This document shows, one piece after another, positions 15,850 to 24,449 of a stretch of DNA of 46,692 nt. Origin of the DNA: Bacillota bacterium (lineage in GTDB: Bacteria; Bacillota; Desulfitobacteriia; Desulfitobacteriales; Desulfitobacteriaceae); contig JAEWCM010000025.1 of the NCBI GenBank assembly GCA_023390635.1, forward strand, positions 1-46,692, given 5' to 3'. A model generated the notes under the pieces. It searched no databases and was not told where the DNA came from. It worked only from the letters and a program-made list of their open reading frames with translations. The translations under genes and the position numbers were made by a program. Positions within the stretch are counted from its first letter, which is position 1. Each line of letters begins with the position of its first letter.

Positions 15850-17838
15850 ATGTCCGAACAATTAAGCCGCAGAAAATTTCTCAAAAATGTGACAGGTCTG
15901 GTGGGAGCTGCCGCTGTCGGGACAATGGTAGGCCTTAATACCAAAACCGCTTCAGCGGAAGACGGTCTTTATACTCCAGGCACTTACAGCGCAAAAGCCG
16001 ATGGAATTGGTACGATTACAGTGACCATGACTTTTAGTACCAACAAAATTACCGATGTGATCCTGGATGTTTCCGGTGAAACTCCTTCTATTGGCCAGGC
16101 GGCAGCAAAGGAACTGAGGAATCAGCTGATGCTGACCCAGGATTCCAAGATTGACGGAGTATCGGGGGCAACCATTACATCCAGCGCCGTCATGAAGGCA
16201 GCCACCAAGTGCATTGAACAGGCCAAGGGAGGAACGCCGATTGAAATTATCAGTGTTGACCCGGGCAGTGAAGATGATTGGCTGGGCAAGGAGCCTAACA
16301 TTGATGAGGCCTCCATTACCGAGAAATGGGATACTGACATTTTAATCGTCGGCGCAGGCAACGGTGGCATGTGCGCAGCGGCTTATGCAGCCAGCAGGGG
16401 ATTGAAATTCAGAGTCATTGAGCAGAATGCAGTTGTTCAGGATACACGCCACTGGTTTGGTGCCGTCAACTCAAGACTGGGCAAGGCCAATGGTGCCAGT
16501 GTCGATACGCATAAATTGCTGAGTGAAATTTCCCGCTACGCTTCAGGCAAATGCAACCAACAGGTGGTCAAGACCTGGATTAACGAATCGGCAGCGATGT
16601 ACGATTTTGTAGCCAGTATTGAGGAAGGCAACTATGGCTACAAGTGCACCTTTACCGCTGGCAAAGAGGCGCGCTGGCCTGATTGTGATGAAGCCACCCA
16701 GTACATGTTCCCAGAAATCGAACATACCTATATGGGGAGTGAAAAACCCCGCAATGTTAGCTTTCAGGGATACATTCAAGGTTTGGGCTATTCGGTGGAT
16801 TTCAATACCAGCCTGATCAAACTGGAGAAAAGCAGTGAAGGCAGCGTCACCGGAATCATCGCTCAGAGTACAGAGGACGGACACTATATACGCATCAATG
16901 CTTCCAGCGGTGTGCTTTTGGCAGCGGGAGGTTATCCCGGCAATCCCTATATGATGCAGCAGCTTGACCCACTGGGCACAAGTGTTACCACGGCCTGCAG
17001 CTATTCGCCAAGCGATAAGGGGATGGGGATCCGTGCCGCCGTTTGGGCCGGTGCTGTTCTGGATAAGGAAGCCGCCCCTATGCTGTTCGACCGCGGTCTG
17101 GTTGCTCCCGGTGTGGACGCCGGCTATGTGGAAAATAAAGCTGCTTTTGGAGGTAAAGCTTTCCCCGGTCTCATCAAACAGTATAACCCCGGTACGCAGC
17201 CATTTCTGAAGGTTAACCGCAAAGGAGTGCGTTTTGCCAACGAGTCCAGCCCGTATAACGATATCGTTTACGCAGCAGCCAATCAGCCCGGACATGTTTA
17301 TTGCCAGGTGCATGACTCTAATTATTGGGATGATGTCCAGCGCTTCCATACGATTGGCTGCTCTGCTCAGGCCAGAAACACACCTGGGATGATGGAAAGT
17401 CTGTTGAATCAGTATTCTGAGCAGGGGCTGATTCAGAAGGCAGATACTATCGAAGAACTGGCAGACAAGCTGGGCTTCAGCGGAGAGGCTAAGACGAATT
17501 TCCTGGCGACTGTCAAGCGTTATAATGAACTTTATGATAAACAAAATGATGAAGATTTCGGTAAGATGCCGGCCCGTTTGAGCGCAATCCGCAAGGCACC
17601 GTTCTATGGTTCCTGGCTGGGAGCATCTCTGCTTACCACCGAGCAGGGGATTGCTATCAATGAAAAGACCCAGGCACTGGATGCTGAGCGTAATCCGATC
17701 AAGGGCTTGTATATTACCGGTGATATGTCAGGCAGCTTTTTTGCCAATAATTATCCATGCCTGATGCCCGGTGTTGCCTGCGGCCGTACCCTGACCTTTG
17801 CTATTAAAGCCATTAAACAAATGGCCCGTTTCGAATAA
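15850..17838 (+). CDS. Tat-exported FMN-binding/FAD flavoprotein (fumarate reductase-like)
   Basis: A 662-residue secreted flavoenzyme of the fumarate/urocanate reductase-like family. A Tat signal (SRRKFLK at 6-12, hydrophobic stretch, cleavage near TASAE at 33-37) is followed by an FMN-binding domain (about 40-125) whose motif DGVSGATIT contains the Thr (T108) normally flavinylated by ApbE. The FAD-binding reductase domain follows, with the dinucleotide fold ILIVGAGNGG at 164-173 and a terminal GLYITGDMSGSFFANNYP. There is no haem motif. Family members reduce enoate-type electron acceptors at the cell surface; the acceptor here is unknown. It is monocistronic, preceded by GGAGGG and ended by a hairpin. 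An earlier AGGAGG at 15772 followed by ATGACGTGA is a minimal frame of unknown meaning. Confidence 0.93.
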   Translation: MSEQLSRRKFLKNVTGLVGAAAVGTMVGLNTKTASAEDGLYTPGTYSAKADGIGTITVTMTFSTNKITDVILDVSGETPSIGQAAAKELRNQLMLTQDSKIDGVSGATITSSAVMKAATKCIEQAKGGTPIEIISVDPGSEDDWLGKEPNIDEASITEKWDTDILIVGAGNGGMCAAAYAASRGLKFRVIEQNAVVQDTRHWFGAVNSRLGKANGASVDTHKLLSEISRYASGKCNQQVVKTWINESAAMYDFVASIEEGNYGYKCTFTAGKEARWPDCDEATQYMFPEIEHTYMGSEKPRNVSFQGYIQGLGYSVDFNTSLIKLEKSSEGSVTGIIAQSTEDGHYIRINASSGVLLAAGGYPGNPYMMQQLDPLGTSVTTACSYSPSDKGMGIRAAVWAGAVLDKEAAPMLFDRGLVAPGVDAGYVENKAAFGGKAFPGLIKQYNPGTQPFLKVNRKGVRFANESSPYNDIVYAAANQPGHVYCQVHDSNYWDDVQRFHTIGCSAQARNTPGMMESLLNQYSEQGLIQKADTIEELADKLGFSGEAKTNFLATVKRYNELYDKQNDEDFGKMPARLSAIRKAPFYGSWLGASLLTTEQGIAINEKTQALDAERNPIKGLYITGDMSGSFFANNYPCLMPGVACGRTLTFAIKAIKQMARFE

Positions 17839-17916
17839 ATTTGAGAGTAAATCCATATCCGTTGCCGCTGGGATGATATTATCTATAATCTATATTACCT
17901 TACAGGAAGGAAGGGC

Positions 17917-17955
17917 AAATAGAGGAATGAAGCTTAATTCATTCCTCTATTTGTA
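17917..17955 (+). terminator. Terminator of the flavoprotein gene
   Basis: AAATAGAGGAATGAA (17917-17931) and TTCATTCCTCTATTT (17938-17952) are perfect 15-bp arms with a 6-base loop. Confidence 0.85.
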
Positions 17956-18006
17956 TGCAGAGCTTTCTTGACTTAACGACCGTAAAAGCCTTATTTAAAT
18001 GACTGG

Positions 18007-18414
18007 TTGACTTTTTATATCCAACTGACAATAATATAAAGTATACTAAATTGAGAGGTTTAATAAACTTATATAGTTTAATATGTTGTCACATTCCAGA
18101 GTATCAAAATGAGAAAATGGGCGCAGATTGATAATAAATAGTCAATATGTAGGAGCAGGCAGAAGACAGAGGGCCCTATTTTCAGGGAAGGTGTGGCAAC
18201 AGTTACTGTGGCACAAAAAATGCAATGAATATATTCCGTAAGACAATTTAGATCTTTTCCCCGCAAACACATTAATAATTCAGAGGTTGCAGCGGTAAGA
18301 CAGTCGTTAGCCGTTCGTTCAGAGGGGGTGGAAGGCCATTCATTGTTTAGCATATTCCAATGAGGACTAGTTTGGGACAGCCCCCGTTAATCCAGCAAAG
18401 AGGAGTCGTTGAGA
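18007..18414 (+). promoter_or_regulatory. Promoter and long untranslated leader of the ABC importer operon
   Basis: TTGACT (18007-18012) and AATAAT (18030-18035) are 17 bases apart; TATACT at 18042-18047 is an alternative -10. About 360 bases then separate the promoter from the start codon, with no gene in them on either strand that I can support. The direct repeat TGTGGCA (18193 and 18209) and GC-rich patches hint at RNA structure. I tried to match TPP, FMN, cobalamin, lysine and purine riboswitch cores and could not. Confidence 0.4.
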
Positions 18415-19662
18415 ATGAAAAAATTTATCACATTGATGCTTATACTTACTTTAGGTCTTATGCTGTTTATCTCAGGATGCGGTCAAAACAGCACTCAGCC
18501 GCAGAGCACTGACAACACCAACCCAAGTGATTTTGAAACCATCGTCAGTAAAGCCAAAGGTACGACGGTGAATTTTTACTCCTGGGGCGGTGACGAAAAA
18601 ATTAATCAATGGATCGATACGGTGCTGGCCAAAAATGTCAAGGATAATTACGGAATTACTTTAAAGCGCATTCCGATTGACGATACGCAGACTGCCATTA
18701 CTAAAATGATGGACGAAAAACAGTCTGGAGTGCAAAAGGGATCGATTGATATGCTCTGGGTCAATGGAGAAAATTTCTCTACGGCCAAGAAAAACAACCT
18801 GCTCTACGGGCCTTTTACCGAACAACTTCCCAACTTCCAGAAATATGTGGATACCGGTGCGGATGATATCAATTATGATTTCGGTGTTGCTGTGGACGGG
18901 ATGGAAGCACCGTATTCCAAAGCACAGTTCGTATTGATCAATGATTCCTCCGTGACTCCGGAAACTCCGAAAAATACCCAGGAACTTTTGGAATTTGCCA
19001 AGAAATACAAAGGAAAAGTGACCTATCCTGCTCCCCCAGATTTCACCGGCAGCGTGTTTGTCCGGCAGATCATTTACGATATTGTCGGTTACGATAAAGT
19101 GAAGGCGGCCGGAACGGACAAAGAAAAGCTTAAAGCGGCTATTCAGCCGGCGATGGACTATCTGAAAGAGCTGAAGCCTTATCTGTGGAAAGAAGGCAAA
19201 ACCTATCCCGCTTCGATCGGTCAGTTGGACAATATGTTTGCCGATGGGGAAGCGGTGATAGATATGTCCTATGATCCCAATACGGTGGCTTCGATGATCA
19301 GCAAAGGGATCGTCAAGGATACAGCCAGAGATTTTATCTTCGAAAAAGGAATGATCGGCAATACCAGCTTCATTGCTATTCCGACCAATGCTGCCAACAA
19401 AGACGGAGCCATGGTGGTGGTCAACGCGCTCCTGACTCCCGAATTACAGGCTTCCAAGTATGACCCGGAAAATTGGGGAGCCCTGCCGGTCCTGAACTAT
19501 GATAAGCTCAGCAGCAGTGAAAAAGAGTTGTTTGACAAGATCCCGCTGGGCAAAGGGGTCATCCCTCAATCCACCCTATCGAGCAAGCTGCAGCCTGAAT
19601 TGCCCGCCGAGGTTGTGCCGCTGATCGAGGAAATCTGGCAGTCTGAAATCCCCAATCAATAA
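18415..19662 (+). CDS. YnjB-like ABC transporter substrate-binding lipoprotein
   Basis: A 415-residue lipoprotein: signal peptide with lipobox ISGC (lipidated Cys at residue 22), a Ser/Thr/Gln-rich tether, then a periplasmic-binding fold. VNFYSWGGDEKINQWID and DMLWVNGENFSTAKKNNLL are characteristic of the YnjB family, related to thiamine/iron-type binding proteins. ATG 18415 is favoured over TTG 18409 because AGGAG lies 9 bases upstream. It heads an operon of two permeases, an ATPase, a nucleoside hydrolase and a kinase, suggesting a ligand with an N-glycosidic bond (inference). Confidence 0.9.
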   Translation: MKKFITLMLILTLGLMLFISGCGQNSTQPQSTDNTNPSDFETIVSKAKGTTVNFYSWGGDEKINQWIDTVLAKNVKDNYGITLKRIPIDDTQTAITKMMDEKQSGVQKGSIDMLWVNGENFSTAKKNNLLYGPFTEQLPNFQKYVDTGADDINYDFGVAVDGMEAPYSKAQFVLINDSSVTPETPKNTQELLEFAKKYKGKVTYPAPPDFTGSVFVRQIIYDIVGYDKVKAAGTDKEKLKAAIQPAMDYLKELKPYLWKEGKTYPASIGQLDNMFADGEAVIDMSYDPNTVASMISKGIVKDTARDFIFEKGMIGNTSFIAIPTNAANKDGAMVVVNALLTPELQASKYDPENWGALPVLNYDKLSSSEKELFDKIPLGKGVIPQSTLSSKLQPELPAEVVPLIEEIWQSEIPNQ

Positions 19663-19699
19663 AAACTCACAGAAGGGTGCTGTGCTGAAAGGATAGAAT

Positions 19700-20569
19700 A
19701 TGAGATATACAAAATTTAAAACCTATCTGATGATTCTTCCTTTGGTGATTCTTATGGCTGTTTTCCTGATCGGCCTGCTGAATGGCCTGGCTGTCAGTCT
19801 GGGCTGGTTTCCTCCTGCCGGTCTGACTCGCTTTACCCTGGCCTATTACCGTGAGGTTCTGCAAGACACTAAACTTACATCTTCCTTGCTGCTCAGTCTG
19901 TACATCGCCCTGACCACCTCTGTAATTGCCGTGGTGATCGGAGTGGCGATCAGCATGGCGGCAACGGTGAGCGGTCTGGTTAGAAGCAGGCTTTTTCAGG
20001 TGTTGAAGATTCCGGTGATTGTACCTCATACGGTTTGTGCTCTGCTGATGTTGAATTTGTTTGCCCAAAGCGGTTTATTGGCCCGGCTGGCTTTTCACGT
20101 GGGACTGATTCAAGGTCAGGAGGGGTTTATTCCGATTATGTTTGAAAGTCATGCCTTTGGGGTGATTTTGGCCTATCTGTGGAAGGAAATACCTTTTGTA
20201 ATCTTAGTAGTGATCACGATCATGGCTAACATCAATGCTTCCCTGGGAGAAGCGGCCCTGAATCTGGGAGCCTCCAGATGGAAGGTATTCAGGCATATCA
20301 CCCTGCCTCTCTGTCTTCCTTCCATTACCACTTCATTTATCATTATTTTTGCTTATTCCTTCGGGGCCTACGAACTTCCTTTCCTGTTAGGGGCCACTGA
20401 GCCCAAGGCCCTGCCGGTTCAGGCTTATGTGGAATACACTTATCCTGACCTGGCCCATCGTCCCTATGCGATGGTGCTGAACAGTGTGATGGTCGTTTTT
20501 ACGGTTTTCATCTCTTATTTATATTATAAGCTGCAGAACAAGCTGGTCAGGGTGGGGAGGGAGAGATAA
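19700..20569 (+). CDS. ABC transporter permease 1 (YnjC-like)
   Basis: A 289-residue inner-membrane permease with about six helices and the cytoplasmic EAA loop EAALNLGASRWKVFRHITLP in the C-terminal half that docks onto the ATPase. In E. coli ynjC both permease halves are in one protein; here they are separate genes. Start ATG 19700 follows GAAAGGATAG. It is 5 bases from the second permease. Confidence 0.92.
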   Translation: MRYTKFKTYLMILPLVILMAVFLIGLLNGLAVSLGWFPPAGLTRFTLAYYREVLQDTKLTSSLLLSLYIALTTSVIAVVIGVAISMAATVSGLVRSRLFQVLKIPVIVPHTVCALLMLNLFAQSGLLARLAFHVGLIQGQEGFIPIMFESHAFGVILAYLWKEIPFVILVVITIMANINASLGEAALNLGASRWKVFRHITLPLCLPSITTSFIIIFAYSFGAYELPFLLGATEPKALPVQAYVEYTYPDLAHRPYAMVLNSVMVVFTVFISYLYYKLQNKLVRVGRER

Positions 20570-20574
20570 ATCCT

Positions 20575-21411
20575 ATGTATGAAGCAGGAAAGAAAAGGGC
20601 CAAGAGCCCGAGAAGACGTCTCTCCAAAACGGTGGTATATTTCAGCTGTTTTATGGTGCTGTTTCCTTTAGTAATTCTGGTGATCTGGAGCATTGCCGGC
20701 ATCTGGCGCTGGCCCCATCTCTTTCCCGAAACCTATTCCACCAGAGCTTTGAGAGAATTGTTCGGCGGATATTCGGGAGCGATTCAGGTTCTGATCTCCA
20801 GTATCCTGCTCTCATTATCTGTGGCCCTCGGAGCCATTGCCGTCAGTATGCCTGCGGCCAGAGCCATTGCTTTAAGAGATTTCAAAGGCCGGGAATTTCT
20901 GAAGTTTGTCGTGCTGATGCCGGTCATTGTGCCTGCTACCGCCTTTGCCATGGGGGTGCACATGCTCTTCATCAGGGTTGGATTAAGCGACACAGTGCTC
21001 GGTGTGATGATTGCGCACATCATCCTATGCCTCCCTTATACGGTGAGAATTATGGTAGAGGTGACAGAGGCGACGGGAGACCGGTTGGAGGCCCAGGCCA
21101 GGGTCCTGGGGGCTTCGCCCCTTAAGACGTTTCTTAATATCACCTTGCCGCTGGCGATGCCGGGCATTGTGTCTTCCGCCTGTATGGCTTTTATCGTCTC
21201 CTTCAGCCAGTACTTTGTTACGCTGCTGATTGGCGGCGGCACGGTAACGACGTATGCCATGTTTATGTTTCCCTATATTCAAAGCGGCAACCGGTCCATT
21301 GCCGCGGCTTACAGTCTTTTGTTCGTTCTGGCCACGCTGGCGGTCTTTATTCTGTTTGAGCGGCTGGTTAAGAAATACTATGATATGGATGACGGGTTCT
21401 TTTTCAGTTAA
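20575..21411 (+). CDS. ABC transporter permease 2 (YnjC-like)
   Basis: A 278-residue permease, partner of the one before. It has six helices, a basic N-terminus and the EAA loop EAQARVLGASPLKTFLNITLP. It is preceded by GGGAGGGAGA at the end of permease 1. The two most likely form a heterodimeric channel served by the ATPase that starts 26 bases after its stop. Confidence 0.92.
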   Translation: MYEAGKKRAKSPRRRLSKTVVYFSCFMVLFPLVILVIWSIAGIWRWPHLFPETYSTRALRELFGGYSGAIQVLISSILLSLSVALGAIAVSMPAARAIALRDFKGREFLKFVVLMPVIVPATAFAMGVHMLFIRVGLSDTVLGVMIAHIILCLPYTVRIMVEVTEATGDRLEAQARVLGASPLKTFLNITLPLAMPGIVSSACMAFIVSFSQYFVTLLIGGGTVTTYAMFMFPYIQSGNRSIAAAYSLLFVLATLAVFILFERLVKKYYDMDDGFFFS

Positions 21412-21437
21412 TAAATTTAATTTAGACAGAGGGTAAG

Positions 21438-22460
21438 ATGGATTATTTTACATTGCGTGATGTTCATGTCGCTTTAGGCGGCAGCAGTATATTAAAAGGT
21501 ATCAGCCTTCAGGTAAAAAAGGGAGAAATGATTTCCCTGCTCGGCCCTTCCGGCTGCGGCAAGAGTACCTTGCTGAAAACTACCGCAGGATTGATTGAAG
21601 CGGATCAGGGTGAGGTCTGGATTGGAGACAAACTGATGAATCATGTGGCCCCTGAGAACAGGGGAGCGGTGATTGTCTTTCAGGATCTGCGCCTTTTTCC
21701 CCACATGGACGTCGGGGAAAATATCGCCTTTGGGCTGAAAATGAAAGGGATCAGGCAAGAGGAGAGCAACACCCGGATCAGAGCACTGCTGGAAAAAGTA
21801 GGGCTGACCGGCTATGAAAAACGCAAGGTGCAAGAGCTTTCCGGAGGACAGCAGCAAAGGGTGGCCTTAGCAAGAGCGCTGGCCAGTCGGCCTAGATTGT
21901 TGCTGCTGGACGAGCCTTTTTCCAGTTTGGACGATCATTTGCGCCAGAAAATGCGGGAACTGGTGCTTGCCCTTCATCAGGAGTTGGATCTGACCACTCT
22001 CCTGGTGACCCATGATCAGGAGGAAGCTTTGCTGATGTCTGACCGGGTCGCCGTCATGTTCAATGGCCGGATTGAGCAATACGATACTCCGCAGAACCTC
22101 TACGAGCATCCGGCTACCCCGGAGATTGCCGATTATTTCGGTGAAATGAATTATATCTCCGGTGCTGTGCAAAACGGCTATTTTACCGGGGCACTGCCCG
22201 ATTTTCCCGACAGAATTCCTGTGGTGCTGGATGACGGCAAGTATCGGTTAATGCTGAAGCCCCACCACATTCGGTTGAAAAGGGAAGCAGGTCCCTGGCA
22301 GGTTACTGCGGTAGGTTATCAGGGAGCCCGATCGCTGGTTCGTCTTGCGGCCGGCGGGCAGGAGCTGTGTTTGACAACAGAGGGGGAAGACAGAGTGCGA
22401 GTCGGGGAGTCGGTCAGAGTGGAGTTCGACTGTTCCAAAGGTGTTTTTTACCGGCAATAA
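21438..22460 (+). CDS. ABC transporter ATPase (PotA/YnjD-like)
   Basis: A 340-residue import ATPase. It has Walker A GPSGCGKST, Q-loop VFQDLRLFPH, signature LSGGQQQRVALARAL, Walker B LLLLDEPFSSLD and the switch His in LVTHDQEEAL. About 100 extra C-terminal residues form an OB-fold (TOBE-like) regulatory domain, as in PotA/MalK. It starts after GAGGGTAAG and powers the two permeases upstream. Confidence 0.94.
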   Translation: MDYFTLRDVHVALGGSSILKGISLQVKKGEMISLLGPSGCGKSTLLKTTAGLIEADQGEVWIGDKLMNHVAPENRGAVIVFQDLRLFPHMDVGENIAFGLKMKGIRQEESNTRIRALLEKVGLTGYEKRKVQELSGGQQQRVALARALASRPRLLLLDEPFSSLDDHLRQKMRELVLALHQELDLTTLLVTHDQEEALLMSDRVAVMFNGRIEQYDTPQNLYEHPATPEIADYFGEMNYISGAVQNGYFTGALPDFPDRIPVVLDDGKYRLMLKPHHIRLKREAGPWQVTAVGYQGARSLVRLAAGGQELCLTTEGEDRVRVGESVRVEFDCSKGVFYRQ

Positions 22461-22486
22461 CTCTTAATGGGGAGGGAATGACAGCT

Positions 22487-23359
22487 ATGAAAAAGGTAAT
22501 CTATGATTGTGATAATACGATGGGCGTTTTTGACTGTGACGTGGACGACGGTTTAGCCCTGATCTACCTCCTGGGAAAAAAGGAGATAGAGTTGTGTGGA
22601 GTCACCACCACCTATGGCAACAGTGATATTGATACCGTCTATCAAAATACCAAAACAATGCTGGGGGAACTGGGGAGGACTCATATTCCTCTGCTCAAGG
22701 GCTGTCCAGATCAGCAGCATTTGATGAGTGAGGCCACGGAGTTTTTGGTGCACACGGCGCAAGCCAATCAGGGCCATATCTCTATTCTGGCTACCGGTTC
22801 TTTGACCAATTTGTATTCGGCCTATCAACTGGATCGGAATTTTTTCGACTATATAGATGAGATTGTTCTGATGGGCGGGATTACCCAGGAATTAAATATT
22901 AACGGCCGGATTCTCGATGAGCTGAATTTTTTCTCCGATCCTCGTGCCGCAGACTGTGTCCTGAAAAAGGGCAAAAAGGTTTCAACGATCACGGGCAACA
23001 ATTGCCTTAAAGCTTATTTTACCGAACAGGAATTCTGCCAAAGATTGAAGACCAACCACAAGCCGATTGCCCAATATATTTTTAAGCGATGTTTTTACTG
23101 GTTTGAAAATATGATGCGCAGGTTTGAAATTGACGGCTTCCATAACTGGGATGTTGTAGCGGCGGCTTATCTGGCCGAACCGGGCCTGTTTAAGGATAAC
23201 CGGCAGTTTATCAGATCCGATCTGTCCAAATTGCAAAAGGGGCTGTTGGATTTAACCGGGAAGGAGCATGGTGATGCTGTAATTAACTTGCCGGAAATTG
23301 ATGATTTGCCCTTATTTACCGATGAGGTTTATAAGTCCTGGCTGAATGTGGAAATTTAA
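22487..23359 (+). CDS. Nucleoside hydrolase family protein (IunH-like)
   Basis: A 290-residue enzyme of the inosine-uridine nucleoside N-ribohydrolase family, which cleaves N-glycosidic bonds to release a base and ribose using a calcium-binding Asp cluster. The N-terminal Asp motif is DCDNTMGVFDCDVDDG (residues 6-21), with four extra residues between the usual DxD and DD parts. ILATGSLTNLYSA, ITGNNCLKAYF and HNWDVVAAAYL match the other conserved blocks, the last holding the active-site His and Asp. ATG 22487 has GGGAGGG 11 bases upstream; ATG 22478 is too close to it. Lying inside an importer operon, it probably acts on the imported compound. Confidence 0.88.
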   Translation: MKKVIYDCDNTMGVFDCDVDDGLALIYLLGKKEIELCGVTTTYGNSDIDTVYQNTKTMLGELGRTHIPLLKGCPDQQHLMSEATEFLVHTAQANQGHISILATGSLTNLYSAYQLDRNFFDYIDEIVLMGGITQELNINGRILDELNFFSDPRAADCVLKKGKKVSTITGNNCLKAYFTEQEFCQRLKTNHKPIAQYIFKRCFYWFENMMRRFEIDGFHNWDVVAAAYLAEPGLFKDNRQFIRSDLSKLQKGLLDLTGKEHGDAVINLPEIDDLPLFTDEVYKSWLNVEI

Positions 23360-23374
23360 AGCAGGGTGATGAGA

Positions 23375-24385
23375 ATGCTGGCGGAAGAACTGTTGGATCA
23401 AGTGCGGACCTATGTAGAGCAAAGAAACCTGACTACCGTTTTAGGAGAGAACACAAGGTTGACCGTGAGCTTTTTGGCTCAGGGTGAATACAATTTGAAT
23501 TACCTGCTGCGCTGTGAAAAAAGATGGTATGTGCTGAGAATAAATACGGGCAGCCAAATGCAGTTGGAAAATCAAATCAGCTATGAATACCGGACTCTGA
23601 AATTACTGGAAAAGTCGGGAGTAACTCCGAAAGTATATTATGTGGACGAGAGCAAACAACTGCTCCCTTATGGGGTGCTGGTGATGGAATATATTTCGGG
23701 GGAACCTCTGGATTACCGCCATGACTTAGTTAAGGCTGCCAGAACACTGGCTGGAGTCCATAGTCTGGAATTTGCCCCGTCAGAAACACAGTTCCTGGTA
23801 AAAGTACCGGAGCCTTTCAGTGCGATCTGGCAGGAGGCCACCCAGCTCTTGGAGAAATATTTTTCCTGCCCGAAGGCCAATACTCAAACCAGGCGATTGT
23901 TGGAAAAGATGGTCGTTGAGGCGGAGAAACGAAAAGATGAGGAAAAAATCCTTATGGCTGATCCTTGGTCCCGGGTGATCAATACGGAGGTCAATTCCCA
24001 TAACTTCATTGTCGATCATGGGACAGGCGCTTGCTGCCTGATCGATTGGGAAAAGCCCTTATGGGGTGAGCCTGCCCAGGATCTTGCCCATTTCCTCATT
24101 CCTACCACCACCTTGTGGAAACGAGATTACGCTTTGAGCCATGAAGAAGAGGAGATGTTCATCGGTGCTTATTTAAAGGAGTTGTCTCCTCGTTCTCATG
24201 CAGGAAGTCTGCAGGAAAGGATGGAGATGTTCAAATTCTTTAATCTCCTGCGTGCCCTGTCGTGGTGTGCCATGGCCTGGACAGAGTATGTCAGCCCGGA
24301 CCGCCCGCTATATAACCAGGATACCTTTAAAAAAATCAATGATTATCTTGAGCCTGATTTTATTAAAAAGATTCTCATCCTTTAA
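23375..24385 (+). CDS. APH/choline-kinase-fold phosphotransferase with a variant catalytic loop
   Basis: A 336-residue aminoglycoside-phosphotransferase-fold protein. ATP-site features are WYVLRINTGS (Lys replaced by Arg) and MEYISGEPL. Where the family has HGDLHPGN, this protein has NTEVNSHN (203-210): His-Gly-Asp becomes Asn-Thr-Glu while the metal-binding Asn is kept. The metal Asp is present in IDWEKP (D224), followed by the family block GEPAQDLAHF. ATG 23375 sits 8 bases after AGGG; GTG 23366 and ATG 23369 are alternatives. It ends the importer operon and may phosphorylate the cleavage product, much as thiamine kinase ThiK of this fold does (inference). Confidence 0.8.
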   Translation: MLAEELLDQVRTYVEQRNLTTVLGENTRLTVSFLAQGEYNLNYLLRCEKRWYVLRINTGSQMQLENQISYEYRTLKLLEKSGVTPKVYYVDESKQLLPYGVLVMEYISGEPLDYRHDLVKAARTLAGVHSLEFAPSETQFLVKVPEPFSAIWQEATQLLEKYFSCPKANTQTRRLLEKMVVEAEKRKDEEKILMADPWSRVINTEVNSHNFIVDHGTGACCLIDWEKPLWGEPAQDLAHFLIPTTTLWKRDYALSHEEEEMFIGAYLKELSPRSHAGSLQERMEMFKFFNLLRALSWCAMAWTEYVSPDRPLYNQDTFKKINDYLEPDFIKKILIL

Positions 24386-24414
24386 GTATATTTTCGTATT
24401 GGGCAGGATTAACA

Positions 24415-24443
24415 TTGACTATAAACGAACGAGCGTTTATTAT
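24415..24443 (+). promoter_or_regulatory. tetR promoter with operator in the spacer
   Basis: TTGACT (24415-24420) and TATTAT (24438-24443) are 17 bases apart. The 20-bp palindrome ATAAACG-N6-CGTTTAT (24421-24440) fills the spacer exactly and runs into the -10. The identical half-sites and spacing recur before tatA. Confidence 0.85.
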
Positions 24444-24449
24444 TGAAAC

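Noticed and set aside
16543..17544. 333-codon frame antisense to the Tat flavoprotein
   Set aside because: No family features; the plus-strand gene has a Tat signal, FMN and FAD motifs.
18078..18353. 91-codon minus-strand frame in the importer leader
   Set aside because: There is no ribosome site, the composition is not protein-like, and it lies within a likely structured leader.
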